From: Euptelea pleiosperma
Lineage: Eukaryota > Streptophyta > Magnoliopsida > Ranunculales > Eupteleaceae
Direction: 5' to 3'
Length of the DNA: 64,000 nt
Assembly: GCA_035048495.1 (NCBI GenBank)
Contig: JASUTR010000091.1
Span: forward strand, 1 to 64,000
Shown: piece after piece, positions 44,440-57,125 of the stretch
How the letters are laid out: every line of letters starts with the position of its first letter
Position numbering within the stretch: the first letter of the stretch is position 1
Notes under the pieces: model-generated
What the model saw: the letters and a program-made list of their open reading frames with translations, nothing else
Told to the model about the DNA's origin: nothing
The model's database searches: none
Program-made: the position numbers and the translations under genes

Positions 44440-47400
44440 ATAGGCTTCAGAATGTAACACACAAACTGAGTCCAATTAAACACATTGACGCACGGATGGA
44501 GCTAACTTGCTTCGACTGCCCCGAATCTTGTTCCAACACTTCGTATATGTTGAAACAATAGTAATGGAAGAATTCGAGTCTAATTACGATGTCCGGTTGC
44601 GAAAAAGTCACAAGTTATAGGCTTCAGAATGTAACACACAAACTGAGTCCAATTAAAGAAATTGACGCCCGGATGGAGCTAACTTGTTTCGACTGCCCCG
44701 AATCTTCTTCCAACACTTCAAATGTGTTGAAACAATAGTAATGGAAGAGTTTGAGTCCAATTACGAGGTCCGGTTGCGAAAAAGTCACAAGTTATAGGCT
44801 TCGGAATGTAACTCACAAACTGAGTCCAATTTGAGACGTTGACGCACGGATGGAGCTAACTTCTTTCGACTGTCCTGAATCTTGTTCCAACACTTTAAAT
44901 GTGTTGAAACAATAGTAATGAAAGAGTTTGAGTCTAATTACGAGGTCCGGTTGCGAAAAAGTCACAAGTTATAGGCTTCGGAATGTAACTCACAAACTGA
45001 GCCCAATTTGTGACGTTGACGCACGGATGGAGCTAATTTGTTTCGACTGTCCCGAATCTTGTTCCAACGCTTCAAATGTTTTGAAACAATAGTAATGGAA
45101 GAGTTTGAGTAAAATTATGAGGTCCGGTTGCGAAAAAGTCACAAGTTATAGGCTTCGGAATGTAACACATAAACTGAATCCAATTTGAGACGTTGACGCA
45201 CGAATAGAGCTAACATGTTTCGACTGTCCCGAATCCTGTTCCAACATTAAAATGTGTTGAAACAATAGTAATGGAAGAGTTTGTGTCCAATTATGAGGTC
45301 CGATTGCGAAAAAGTCACAAGTTATAGGCTTCGGAATGTAACACACAAACTGAATCCAATTTGAGACGTTGACGCACGAATGGAGCTAACATGTTTCGAC
45401 TATCCCGAATCTTGTTCCAACATTCAAATGTGTTGAAACAATAGTAATGGAAGAGTTTGAGTCCAATTATGAGGTCCGGTTGCGAAAAAGTCACAAGTTA
45501 TAGGCTTCAGAATGTAACTCACAAACTGAGCCCAATTTGTGACGTTGACGCACGGATGGAGCTAATTTGTTTCGACTGTCCCGAATCTTGTTCCAACGCT
45601 TCAAATGTTTTGAAACAATAGTAATGAAAGAGTTTGAGTCTAATTACGAGGTCCGGTTGCGAAAAAGTCACAAGTTATAGGCTTCGGAATGTAACTCACA
45701 AACTGAGCCCAATTTGTGACGTTGACGCACGGATGGAGCTAACATGTTTCGACTGTCCCGAATCTTGTTTCAACACTTCAAATGTGTTGAAACAATAGTA
45801 ATGGAAGAGTTTGTGTCCAATTATGAGGTCCGATTGCGAAAAAGTCACAAGTTATAGGCTTCGGAATGTAACACACAAACTGAATCCAATTTGAGACGTT
45901 GACGCACGAATGGAGCTAACATGTTTCGACTATCCCGAATCTTGTTCCAACATTCAAATGTGTTGAAACAATAGTAATGGAAGAGTTTGAGTCCAATTAT
46001 GAGGTCCGGTTGCGAAAAAGTCACAAGTTATAGGCTTCAGAATGTAACACACAAACTGAGTCCAATTAAACACATTGACGCACGGATGGAGCTAACTTGC
46101 TTCGACTGCCCCGAATCTTGTTCCAACACTTCGTATATGTTGAAACAATAGTAATGGAAGAATTCGAGTCTAATTACGATGTCCGGTTGCGAAAAAGTCA
46201 CAAGTTATAGGCTTCAGAATGTAACACACAAACTGAGTCCAATTAAAGAAATTGACGCCCGGATGGAGCTAACTTGTTTCGACTGCCCCGAATCTTCTTC
46301 CAACACTTCAAATGTGTTGAAACAATAGTAATGGAAGAGTTTGAGTCCAATTACGAGGTCCGGTTGCGAAAAAGTCACAAGTTATAGGCTTCGGAATGTA
46401 ACTCACAAACTGAGTCCAATTTGAGACGTTGACGCACGGATGGAGCTAACTTCTTTCGACTGTCCCGAATCTTGTTCCAACACTTTAAATGTGTTGAAAC
46501 AATAGTAATGAAAGAGTTTGAGTCTAATTACGAGGTCCGGTTGCGAAAAAGTCACAAGTTATAGGCTTCGGAATGTAACTCACAAACTGAGCCCAATTTG
46601 TGACGTCGACGCACGGATGGAGCTAATTTGTTTCGACTGTCCCGAATCTTGTTCCAACGCTTCAAATGTTTTGAAACAATAGTAATGGAAGAGTTTGAGT
46701 AAAATTATGAGGTCCGGTTGCGAAAAAGTCACAAGTTATAGGCTTCGGAATGTAACACATAAACTGAATCCAATTTGAGACGTTGACGCACGAATAGAGC
46801 TAACATGTTTCGACTGTCCCGAATCCTGTTCCAACATTAAAATGTGTTGAAACAATAGTAATGGAAGAGTTTGAGTCCAATTATGAGGTCCGGTTGCGAA
46901 AAAGTCACAAGTTATAGGCTTCGGAATGTAACACACAAACTGAGTCCAATTAAACACATTGACGCACGGATGGAGCTAACTTGTTTCGACTGTCACGAAT
47001 CTTGTTCCAACACTTCAAATGTGTTGAAACAATAGTAATGGAAGAGTATGAGTCCAATTACGAGGTCCGGTTGCGAAAAAGTCACAAGTTATAGGCTTCG
47101 GAATGTAACACACAAACTGAATCAAATTTGAGACGTTGACGCACGAATAGAGCTAACATGTTTCGACTGTGCCGAATCTTGTTCCAACATTAAAATGTGT
47201 TGAAACAATAGTAATGGAAGAGTTTGAGTCCAATTATGAGGTCCGGTTGCGAAAAAGTCACAAGTTATAGGCTTCAGAATGTAACACACAAACTGAATCC
47301 AATTTGAGACGTTGACGCACGAATGGAGCTAACATGTTTCGACTATCCCGAATCTTGTTCCAACATTCAAATGTGTTGAAACAATAGTAATGGAAGAGTT

Positions 47401-50400
47401 TGAGTCCAATTATGAGGTCCGGTTGCGAAAAAGTCACAAGTTATAGGCTTCAGAATGTAACACACAAACTGAGTCCAATTTGAGACGTTGACGCACGAAT
47501 GGAGCTAACATGTTTCGACTATCCCGAATCTTGTTCCAACATTCAAATGTGTTGAAACAATAGTAATGGAAGAGTTTGAGTCCAATTATGAGGTCCGGTT
47601 GCGAAAAAGTCACAAGTTATAGGATTCAGAATGTAACACACAAACTGAGTCCAATTAAACACATTGACGCACGGATGGAGCTAACTTGCTTCGACTACCC
47701 GAATCTTGTTCCAACACTTCAAATATGTTGAAACAATAGTAATGGAAGAATTCGAGTCTAATTACGATGTCCGGTTGCGAAAAAGTCACAAGTTATAGGC
47801 TTCAGAATGTAACACACAAACTGAGTCCAATTAAAGAAATTGACGCCCGGATGGAGCTAACTTGTTTCGACTGTCCCGAATCTTGTTCCAACACTTCAAA
47901 TGTGTTGAAACAATAGTAATGGAAGAGTTTGAGTCCAATTACGAGGTCCGGTTGCGAAAAAGTCACAATTTATAGGCTTCTGAATATAACATACAAACTG
48001 AGTCCAATTTGTGACGTTGACGCACGGATGGAGCTAACTTGTTTCGACTGTCCCGAATCTTGTTCCAACACTTTAAATGTGTTGAAACAATAGTAATAGA
48101 AGAGTTTGTGTCCAATTACGAGGTCCGATTGCGAAAAAGTTACAAGTTGTAGGCTTCTGAATGTAACACACAAACTTAGTCCAATTAATGACATTGACGC
48201 ACGGATGGAGCCAACTTGTTTCGACTGCTCCTAATCTTGTTCCAACACTTCAAATGTGTTGAAACAATAGTAATGAAAGAGTATGAGTCCAATTACGAGG
48301 TCCGGTTGCGAAAAAGTCACAACTTATAGGCTTCTGAATGTAACACACAAACTGAGTCCATTTTGAGACGTTGACGCACGGATGGAGCTAACATGTTTCG
48401 ACTGTCCCGAATCTTGTTTCAACACTTCAAATGTGTTGAAACAATAGTAATGGAAGAGTTTGTGTCCAATTATGAGGTCCGATTGCGAAAAAGTCACAAG
48501 TTATAGGCTTCGGAATGTTACACACAAACTGAGTCCAATTTGAGACATTGACGCACGGATGGAGCTAACTTGTTTCGACTGTCCCGAATCTTGTTCCAAC
48601 ACTTTAAATGTATTGAAACAATAGTAATGGAAGAGTTTGAGTCCAATTACGAGGTCCGGTTGCGAAAAAGTCACAAGTTATAGGCTTCGGAATGTAACTC
48701 ACAAACTGAGTCCAATTTGAGACGTTGACGCACGGATGGAGCTAACTTCTTTCGACTGTCCCGAATCTTGTTCCAACACTTTAAATGTGTTGAAACAATA
48801 GTAATGGAAGAGTTTGAGTCCAATTACGAGGTCCGGTTGCGAAAAAGTCACAAGTTATAGGCTTCGGAATGTAACTCACAAACTGAGCCCAATTTGTGAC
48901 GTTGACGCACGGATGGAGCTAATTTGTTTCGACTGTCCCGAATCTTGTTCCAACGCTTCAAATGTTTTGAAACAATATTAATGGAAGAGTTTGAGTCAAA
49001 TTATGAGGTCCGGTTGCGACAAAGTCACAATTTATAGGCTTCGGAATGTAACACACAAACTGAGTCCATTTTGAGACGTTGACGCACGGATGGACCTAAC
49101 TTGTTTCGACTGTCACGAATCTTGTTCCAACACTTCAAATGTGTTGAAACAATAGTAATGGAAGAGTTTGAGTCCAATTACGAGGTCCGGTTGCGAAAAA
49201 GTCACAAGTTATAGGCTTCGGAATGTAACACACAAACTGAATCCAATTTGAGACGTTGACGCACGAATAGAGCTAACATGTTTCGACTGTCCCGAATCCT
49301 GTTCCAACATTAAAATGTGTTGAAACAATAGTAATGGAAGAGTTTGAGTCCAATTATGAGGTCCGGTTGCGAAAAAGTCACAAGTTATAGGCTTCGGAAT
49401 GTAACACACAAACTGAGTCCAATTAAACACATTGACGCACGGATGGAGCTAACTTGCTTCGACTGCCCCGAATCTTGTTCCAACACTTCAAATATGTTGA
49501 AACAATAGTAATGGAAGAATTCGAGTCTAATTACGATGTCCGGTTGCGAAAAAGTCACAACTTATTGGCTTCAGAATGTAACACACAAACTGAGTCCAAT
49601 TAAAGAAATTGACGCCCGGATGGAGCTAACTTGTTTCGACTGCCCCGAATCTTCTTCCAACACTTCAAATGTGTTGAAACAATAGTAATGGAAGAGTTTG
49701 AGTCCAATTACGAGGTCCGGTTGCGAAAAAGTCACAAGTTATAGGCTTCGGAATGTAACACACAAACTGAATCCAATTTGAGACGTTGACGCACGAATGG
49801 AGCTAACATGTTTCGACTATCCCGAATCTTGTTCCAACATTCAAATGTGTTGAAACAATAGTAATGGAAGAGTTTGAGTCCAATTATGAGGTCCGGTTGC
49901 GAAAAAGTCACAAGTTATAGGCTTCAGAATGTAACACACAAACTGAGTCCAATTAAACACATTGACGCACGGATGGAGCTAACTTTCTTCGACTGCCCCG
50001 AATCTTGTTCCAACACTTCAAATATGTTAAAACAATAGTAATGGAAGAATTCGAGTCTAATTACGATGTCCGGTTGCGGAAAAGTCACAAGTTATAGGCT
50101 TCAGAATGTAACACACAAACTGAGTCCAATTAAAGAAATTGACGCCCGGATGGAGCTAACTTGTTTCGACTGCCCGAATCTTGTTCCAACACTTCAAATG
50201 TGTTGAAACAATAGTAATGGAAGAGTTTGAGTCCAATTACGAGGTCCGGTTGCGAAAAAGTCACAAGTTATAGGCTTCTGAACAACACACAAACTGAGTC
50301 CAATTTGAGACGTTGACGCACGGATGGAGCTAACTTGTTTCGACTGTCCCGAATCTTGTTCCAACGCTTTAAATGTGTTGAAACAATAGTAATAGAAGAG

Positions 50401-50796
50401 TTTGTGTCCAATTACGAGGTCCGATTGCGAAAAAGTTACAAGTTATAGGCTTCTGAATGTAACACACAAACTTAGTCCAATTAATGACATTGACGCACGG
50501 ATGGAGCCAACTTGTTTCGACTGCTCCTAATCTTGTTCCAACACTTCAAATGTGTTGAAACAATAGTAATGGAAGAGTATGAGTCCAATTACGAGGTCCG
50601 GTTGCGAAAAAGTCACAAGTTATAGGCTTCGGAATGTAACACTCAAACTGAATCAAATTTGAGACGTTGACGCACGAATAGAGCTAACATGTTTCGACTG
50701 TCCCGAATCTTGTTCCAACATTAAAATGTGTTGAAACAATAGTAATGGAAGAGTTTGAGTCCAATTATGAGGTCCGGTTGCGAAAAAGTCACAAGT
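44440..50796 (+). repeat. 6357-bp segmental tandem duplication, copy 2
   Basis: Second copy of the preceding block. It carries the matching rare variants gtcctgaatc near 44873 and gacgtcgac near 46604. Small private differences include a 2-bp loss only in copy 1 (near 44109) and a one-base loss only in copy 2 (near 47698). Within it lies one full HOR unit at about 44765-46354. Confidence 0.85.
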
Positions 50797-53040
50797 TATA
50801 GGCTTCGGAATGTAACACACAAACTGAGTCCAATTAAACACATTGACGCACGGATGGAGCTAACTTGCTTCGACTGCCCCGAATCTTGTTCCAACACTTC
50901 AAATATGTTGAAACAATAGTAATGGAAGAATTCGAGTCTAATTACGATGTCCGGTTGCGAAAAAGTCACAGGTTATTGGCTTCAGAATGTAACACACAAA
51001 CTGAGTCCAATTAAAGAAATTGACGCCCGGATGGAGCTAACTTGTTTCGACTGCCCCGAATCTTCTTCCAACACTTCAAATGTGTTGAAACAATAGTAAT
51101 GGAAGAGTTTGAGTCCAATTACGAGGTCTGGTTGCGAAAAAGTCACAAGTTATAGGATTCTGAATGTAACACACAAACTGAGTCCAATTTGAGACGTTGA
51201 CGCATGGATTGAGCTAACTTGTTTCGACTGTCCCGAATCATGTTCCAACACTTTAAATGTGTTGAAACAATAGTAATGGAAGAGTTTGAGTCCAATTACG
51301 AGGTCCGATTGCGAAAAAGTCACAAGTTATAGGCTTCGGAATGTAACACACAAACTGAGTCCAATTTGAGACGTTGACGCACGGATGGAGCTAACTTGTT
51401 TCTATTGTCCCGAATCCTGTTCCAACACTTTAAATGTGTTGAAAAAATAGTAATGGAAGAGTTTGAGTCCAATTACGAGGTCCGGTTGCGAAAAAGTCAC
51501 AAGTTATAGGCTTCGGAATGTAACACACAAACTGAGTCCAATTTGAGACGTTGACGCACGGATGGAGCTAACTTATTTCGACTGTCCCGAATCTTGTTCC
51601 AACACTTCAAATGTGTTGAAACAATAGTAATGGAAGAGTTTGAGTCCAATTACGAGGTCCGATTGCGAAAAAGTCACAAGTTATAGGCTTCGGAATGTTA
51701 CTCACAAACTGAGTCCAAGTAATGACATTGACGCACGGATGGAGCTAACTTCTTTCGACTGTCCCTAATCTTGTTCCAACACTTGAAATGTTTTGAAACA
51801 ATAGTAATGGAAGAGTTTGAGTAAAATTATGAGGTCCGGTTGCGACAAAGTCACAATTTATAGGCTTCGGAATGTAACACACAAACTGAGTCCATTTTGA
51901 GACGTTGACGCACAGATGGACCTAACTTGTTTCGACTGTCACGAATCTTGTTCCAACACTTCAAATGTGTTGAAACAATAGTAATGGAAGAGTTTGAGTC
52001 CAATTACGAGGTCCGGTTGCGAAAAAGTCACAAGTTATAGGCTTCGGAATGTAACACACAAACTGAATCCAATTTGAGACGTTGACGCACGAATGGAGCT
52101 AACATGTTTCGACTTTCCTGAATCTTGTTCCAACATTCAAATGTGTTGAAACAATAGTAATAGAAGAGTTTGAGTCCAATTACGAGGTCCGGTTGCGAAA
52201 AAGTCACAAGATATAGGCTTCGGAATGTAACACACAAACTGAATCCAATGTGAGACGTTGACGCACGAATGGAGCTAACATGTTTCGACTATCCCGAATC
52301 TTGTTCTAACATTCAAATGTGTTGAAACAATAGTAATGGAAGAGTTTGAGTCCAATTATGAGGTCCGGTTGCGAAAAAGTCACAAGTTATAGGCTTCAGA
52401 ATGTAACACACAAACTGAGTCCAATTAAACACATTGACGCACGGATGGAGCTAACTTGCTTCGACTGCCCCGAATCTTGTTCCAACACTTCAAATATGTT
52501 GAAACAATAGTAATGGAAGAATTCGAGTCTAATTACGATGTCCGGTTGCGGAAAAGTCACAAGTTATAGGCTTCAGAATGTAACACACAAACTGAGTCCA
52601 ATTAAAGAAATTGACGCCCGGATGGAGCTAACTTGTTTCGACTGCCCGAATCCTGTTCCAACACTTCAAATGTGTTGAAACAATAGTAATGGAAGAGTTT
52701 GAGTCCAATTACGAGGTCCAATTGCGAAAAAGTCACAAGTTATAGGCTTCTGAATGTAACACACAAACTGAGTCCAATTTTAGACGTTGACGCACGGATG
52801 GAGCTAACTTGTTTCGACTGTCCCGAATCTTGTTCCAACGCTTTAAATGTGTTGAAACAATAGTAATAGAAGAGTTTGTGTCCAATTACGAGGTCCGATT
52901 GCGAAAAAGTTACAAGTTATAGGCTTCTGAATGTAACACACAAACTTAGTCCAATTAATGACATTGACGCACGGATGGAGCCAACTTGTTTCGACTGCTC
53001 CTAATCTTGTTCCAACACTTCAAATGTGTTGAAACAATAG
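50797..53040 (+). repeat. Copy of the block left of the LINE
   Basis: Collinear with about 27661-29900 at a constant offset of 23136 bp, including rare markers such as cgactttcctg, agatatagg and gtccctaatc. It contains no LINE. The left-hand copy changes to a different monomer type just before the LINE, so this copy is not itself the empty target site. No gene is seen. Confidence 0.85.
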
Positions 53041-53239
53041 TAATGGAAGAGTATGAGTCCAATTACGAGGTCCGGTTGCGAAAAAGTCACAAGTTATAGG
53101 CTTCGGAATGTAACACACAAACTGAATCAAATTTGAGACGTTGACGCACGAATAGAGCTAACATGTTTCGACTGTCCCGAATCTTGTTCCAACATTAAAA
53201 TGTGTTGAAACAATAGTAATGGAAGAGTTTGAGTCCAAT

Positions 53240-55182
53240 TATGAGGTCCGGTTGCGAAAAAGTCACAAGTTATAGGCTTCGGAATGTAACACACAAACTG
53301 AGTCCAATTAAACACATTGACGCACGGATGGAGCTAACTTGCTTCGACTGCCCCGAATCTTGTTCCAACACTTCAAATATGTTGAAACAATAGTAATGGA
53401 AGAATTCGAGTCTAATTACGATGTCCGGTTGCGAAAAAGTCACAGGTTATTGGCTTCAGAATGTAACACACAAACTGAGTCCAATTAAAGAAATTGACGC
53501 CCGGATGGAGCTAACTTGTTTCGACTGCCCCGAATCTTCTTCCAACACTTCAAATGTGTTGAAACAATAGTAATGAAAGAGTTTGAGTCCAATTACGAGG
53601 TCTGGTTGCGAAAAAGTCACAAGTTATAGGATTCTGAATGTAACACACAAACTGAGTCCAATTTGAGACGTTGACGCACGGATTGAGCTAACTTGTTTCG
53701 ACTGTCCCGAATCATGTTCCAACACTTTAAATGTGTTGAAACAATAGTAATGGAAGAGTTTGAGTCCAATTACGAGGTCCGATTGCGAAAAAGTCACAAG
53801 TTATTGGCTTCGGAATGTAACACACATACTGAGTCCAATTTGAGACGTTGACGCACGGATGGAGCTAACTTGTTTCTATTGTCCCGAATCCTGTTCCAAC
53901 ACTTTAAATGTGTTGAAAAAATAGTAATAGAAGGGTTTGAGTCCAATTACGAGGTCCGGTTGCGAAAAAGTTACAAGTTATAGGCTTCGGAATGTAACAC
54001 ACAAACTGAATCCAATTTGAGACGTTGACGCACGAATGGAGCTAACATGTTTCGACTATCCCGAATCTTGTTCCAACATTCAAATGTGTTGAAACAATAA
54101 TAATGGAAGAGTTTGAGTCCAATTACGAGGTCCGGTTGCGAAAAAGTCACAAGTTATAGGCTTCGGAATGTAACACACAAACTGAATCCAATTTGAGACG
54201 TTGACGCACGAATGGAGCTAACATGTTTCGACTATCCCGAATCTTGTTCCAACATTCAAATGTGCTGAAACAATAGTAATGGAAGAGTTTGAGTCCAATT
54301 ACGAGGTCCGGTTGCGAAAAAGTCACAAGTTATAGGCTTCGGAATGTAACACACAAACTGAATCCAATTTGAGACGTTGACGTACGAATGGAGCTAACAT
54401 GTATCGACTATCCCGAATCTTGTTCCAACATTCAAATGTGCTGAAACAATAGTAATGGAAGAGTTTGAGTCCAATTACGAGGTCCGGTTGCGAAAAAGTC
54501 ACAAGTTATAGGCTTCAGAATGTAACACACAAACTGCGTCCAATTAAACACATTGACGCACGGATGGAGCTAACTTGCTTCGACTGCCCCGAATCTTGTT
54601 CCAACACTTCAAATGTGTTGAAATAATAGTAATGGAAGAGTTTGAGTCCAATTACGAGGTCCGGTTGCGAAAAAGTCACAAGTTATAGGCTTCAGAATGT
54701 AACACACAAACTGAGTCCAATTAAAGAAAATGACGCCCGGATGGAGCTAACTTGTTTCGACTGCCCCGAATCTTCTTCCAACACTTCAAATGTGTTGAAA
54801 TAATAGTAATGGAAGAGTTTGAGTCCAATTACGAGGTCCGGTTGCGAAAAAGTCACAAGTTATAGGCTTCTGAATGTAACACACAAACTGAGTCCAATTT
54901 GAGACGTTGACGCACGGATGGAGCTAACATGTTTCGACTGTCCCGAATCTTGTTTCAACACTTCAAATGTGTTGAAACAATAGTAATGGAAGAGTTTGTG
55001 TCCAATTATGAGGTCCGATTGCGAAAAAGTCACAAGTTATAGGCTTCGGAATGTAACACACAAACTGAATCCAATTTGAGACGTTGACGCACGAATGGAG
55101 CTAATATGTTTCGACTATCCCGAATCTTGTTCCAACATTCAAATGTGTTGAAACAATAGTAATGGAAGAGTTTGAGTCCAAT
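53240..55182 (+). repeat. 1943-bp tandem duplication, copy 1
   Basis: Eleven monomers repeated once downstream at an offset of 1943 bp. Shared rare markers are caataataatgg (near 54094), gacgtacgaatgg with catgtatcg (near 54380), aaagaaaatgacg (near 54724) and gctaatatg. Private differences are few, for example ttattggc near 53802 and aatgaaag near 53573. Confidence 0.85.
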
Positions 55183-57125
55183 TATGAGGTCCGGTTGCGA
55201 AAAAGTCACAAGTTATAGGCTTCGGAATGTAACACACAAACTGAGTCCAATTAAACACATTGACGCACGGATGGAGCTAACTTGCTTCGACTGCCCCGAA
55301 TCTTGTTCCAACACTTCAAATATGTTGAAACAATAGTAATGGAAGAATTCGAGTCTAATTACGATGTCCGGTTGCGAAAAAGTCACAGGTTATTGGCTTC
55401 AGAATGTAACACACAAACTGAGTCCAATTAAAGAAATTGACGCCCGGATGGAGCTAACTTGTTTCGACTGCCCCGAATCTTCTTCCAACACTTCAAATGT
55501 GTTGAAACAATAGTAATGGAAGAGTTTGAGTCCAATTACGAGGTCTGGTTGCGAAAAAGTCACAAGTTATAGGATTCTGAATGTAACACACAAACTGAGT
55601 CCAATTTGAGACGTTGACGCACGGATTGAGCTAACTTGTTTCGACTGTCCCGAATCATGTTCCAACACTTTAAATGTGTTGAAACAATAGTAATGGAAGA
55701 GTTTGAGTCCAATTACGAGGTCCGATTGCGAAAAAGTCACAAGTTATAGGCTTCGGAATGTAACACACATACTGAGTCCAATTTGAGACGTTGACGCACG
55801 GATGGAGCTAACTTGTTTCTATTGTCCCGAATCCTGTTCCAACACTTTAAATGTGTTGAAAAAATAGTAATAGAAGGGTTTGAGTCCAATTACGAGGTCC
55901 GGTTGCGAAAAAGTTACAAGTTATAGGCTTCGGAATGTAACACACAAACTGAATCCAATTTGAGACGTTGACGCACGAATGGAGCTAACATGTTTCGACT
56001 ATCCCGAATCTTGTTCCAACATTCAAATGTGTTGAAACAATAATAATGGAAGAGTTTGAGTCCAATTACGAGGTCCGGTTGCGAAAAAGTCACAAGTTAT
56101 AGGCTTCGGAATGTAACACACAAACTGAATCCAATTTGAGACGTTGACGCACGAATGGAGCTAACATGTTTCGACTATCCCGAATCTTGTTCCAACATTC
56201 AAATGTGCTGAAACAATAGTAATGGAAGAGTTTGAGTCCAATTACGAGGTCCGGTTGCGAAAAAGTCACAAGTTATAGGCTTCGGAATGTAACACACAAA
56301 CTGAATCCAATTTGAGACGTTGACGTACGAATGGAGCTAACATGTATCGACTATCCCGAATCTTGTTCCAACATTCAAATGTGCTGAAACAATAGTAATG
56401 GAAGAGTTTGAGTCCAATTACGAGGTCCGGTTGCGAAAAAGTCACAAGTTATAGGCTTCAGAATGTAACACACAAACTGCGTCCAATTAAACACATTGAC
56501 GCACGGATGGAGCTAACTTGCTTCGACTGCCCCGAATCTTGTTCCAACACTTCAAATGTGTTGAAATAATAGTAATGGAAGAGTTTGAGTCCAATTACGA
56601 GGTCCGGTTGCGAAAAAGTCACAAGTTATAGGCTTCAGAATGTAACACACAAACTGAGTCCAATTAAAGAAAATGACGCCCGGATGGAGCTAACTTGTTT
56701 CGACTGCCCCGAATCTTCTTCCAACACTTCAAATGTGTTGAAATAATAGTAATGGAAGAGTTTGAGTCCAATTACGAGGTCCGGTTGCGAAAAAGTCACA
56801 AGTTATAGGCTTCTGAATGTAACACACAAACTGAGTCCAATTTGAGACGTTGACGCACGGATGGAGCTAACATGTTTCGACTGTCCCGAATCTTGTTTCA
56901 ACACTTCAAATGTGTTGAAACAATAGTAATGGAAGAGTTTGTGTCCAATTATGAGGTCCGATTGCGAAAAAGTCACAAGTTATAGGCTTCGGAATGTAAC
57001 ACACAAACTGAATCCAATTTGAGACGTTGACGCACGAATGGAGCTAATATGTTTCGACTATCCCGAATCTTGTTCCAACATTCAAATGTGTTGAAACAAT
57101 AGTAATGGAAGAGTTTGAGTCCAAT
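55183..57125 (+). repeat. 1943-bp tandem duplication, copy 2
   Basis: Second copy of the 11-monomer block, with caataataatgg near 56037 and gacgtacgaatgg near 56323. Near 57150 it passes into HOR monomer 8 (cttcgtatatg), whereas copy 1 passes into its duplicate, which places the breakpoint within one monomer. Confidence 0.85.
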
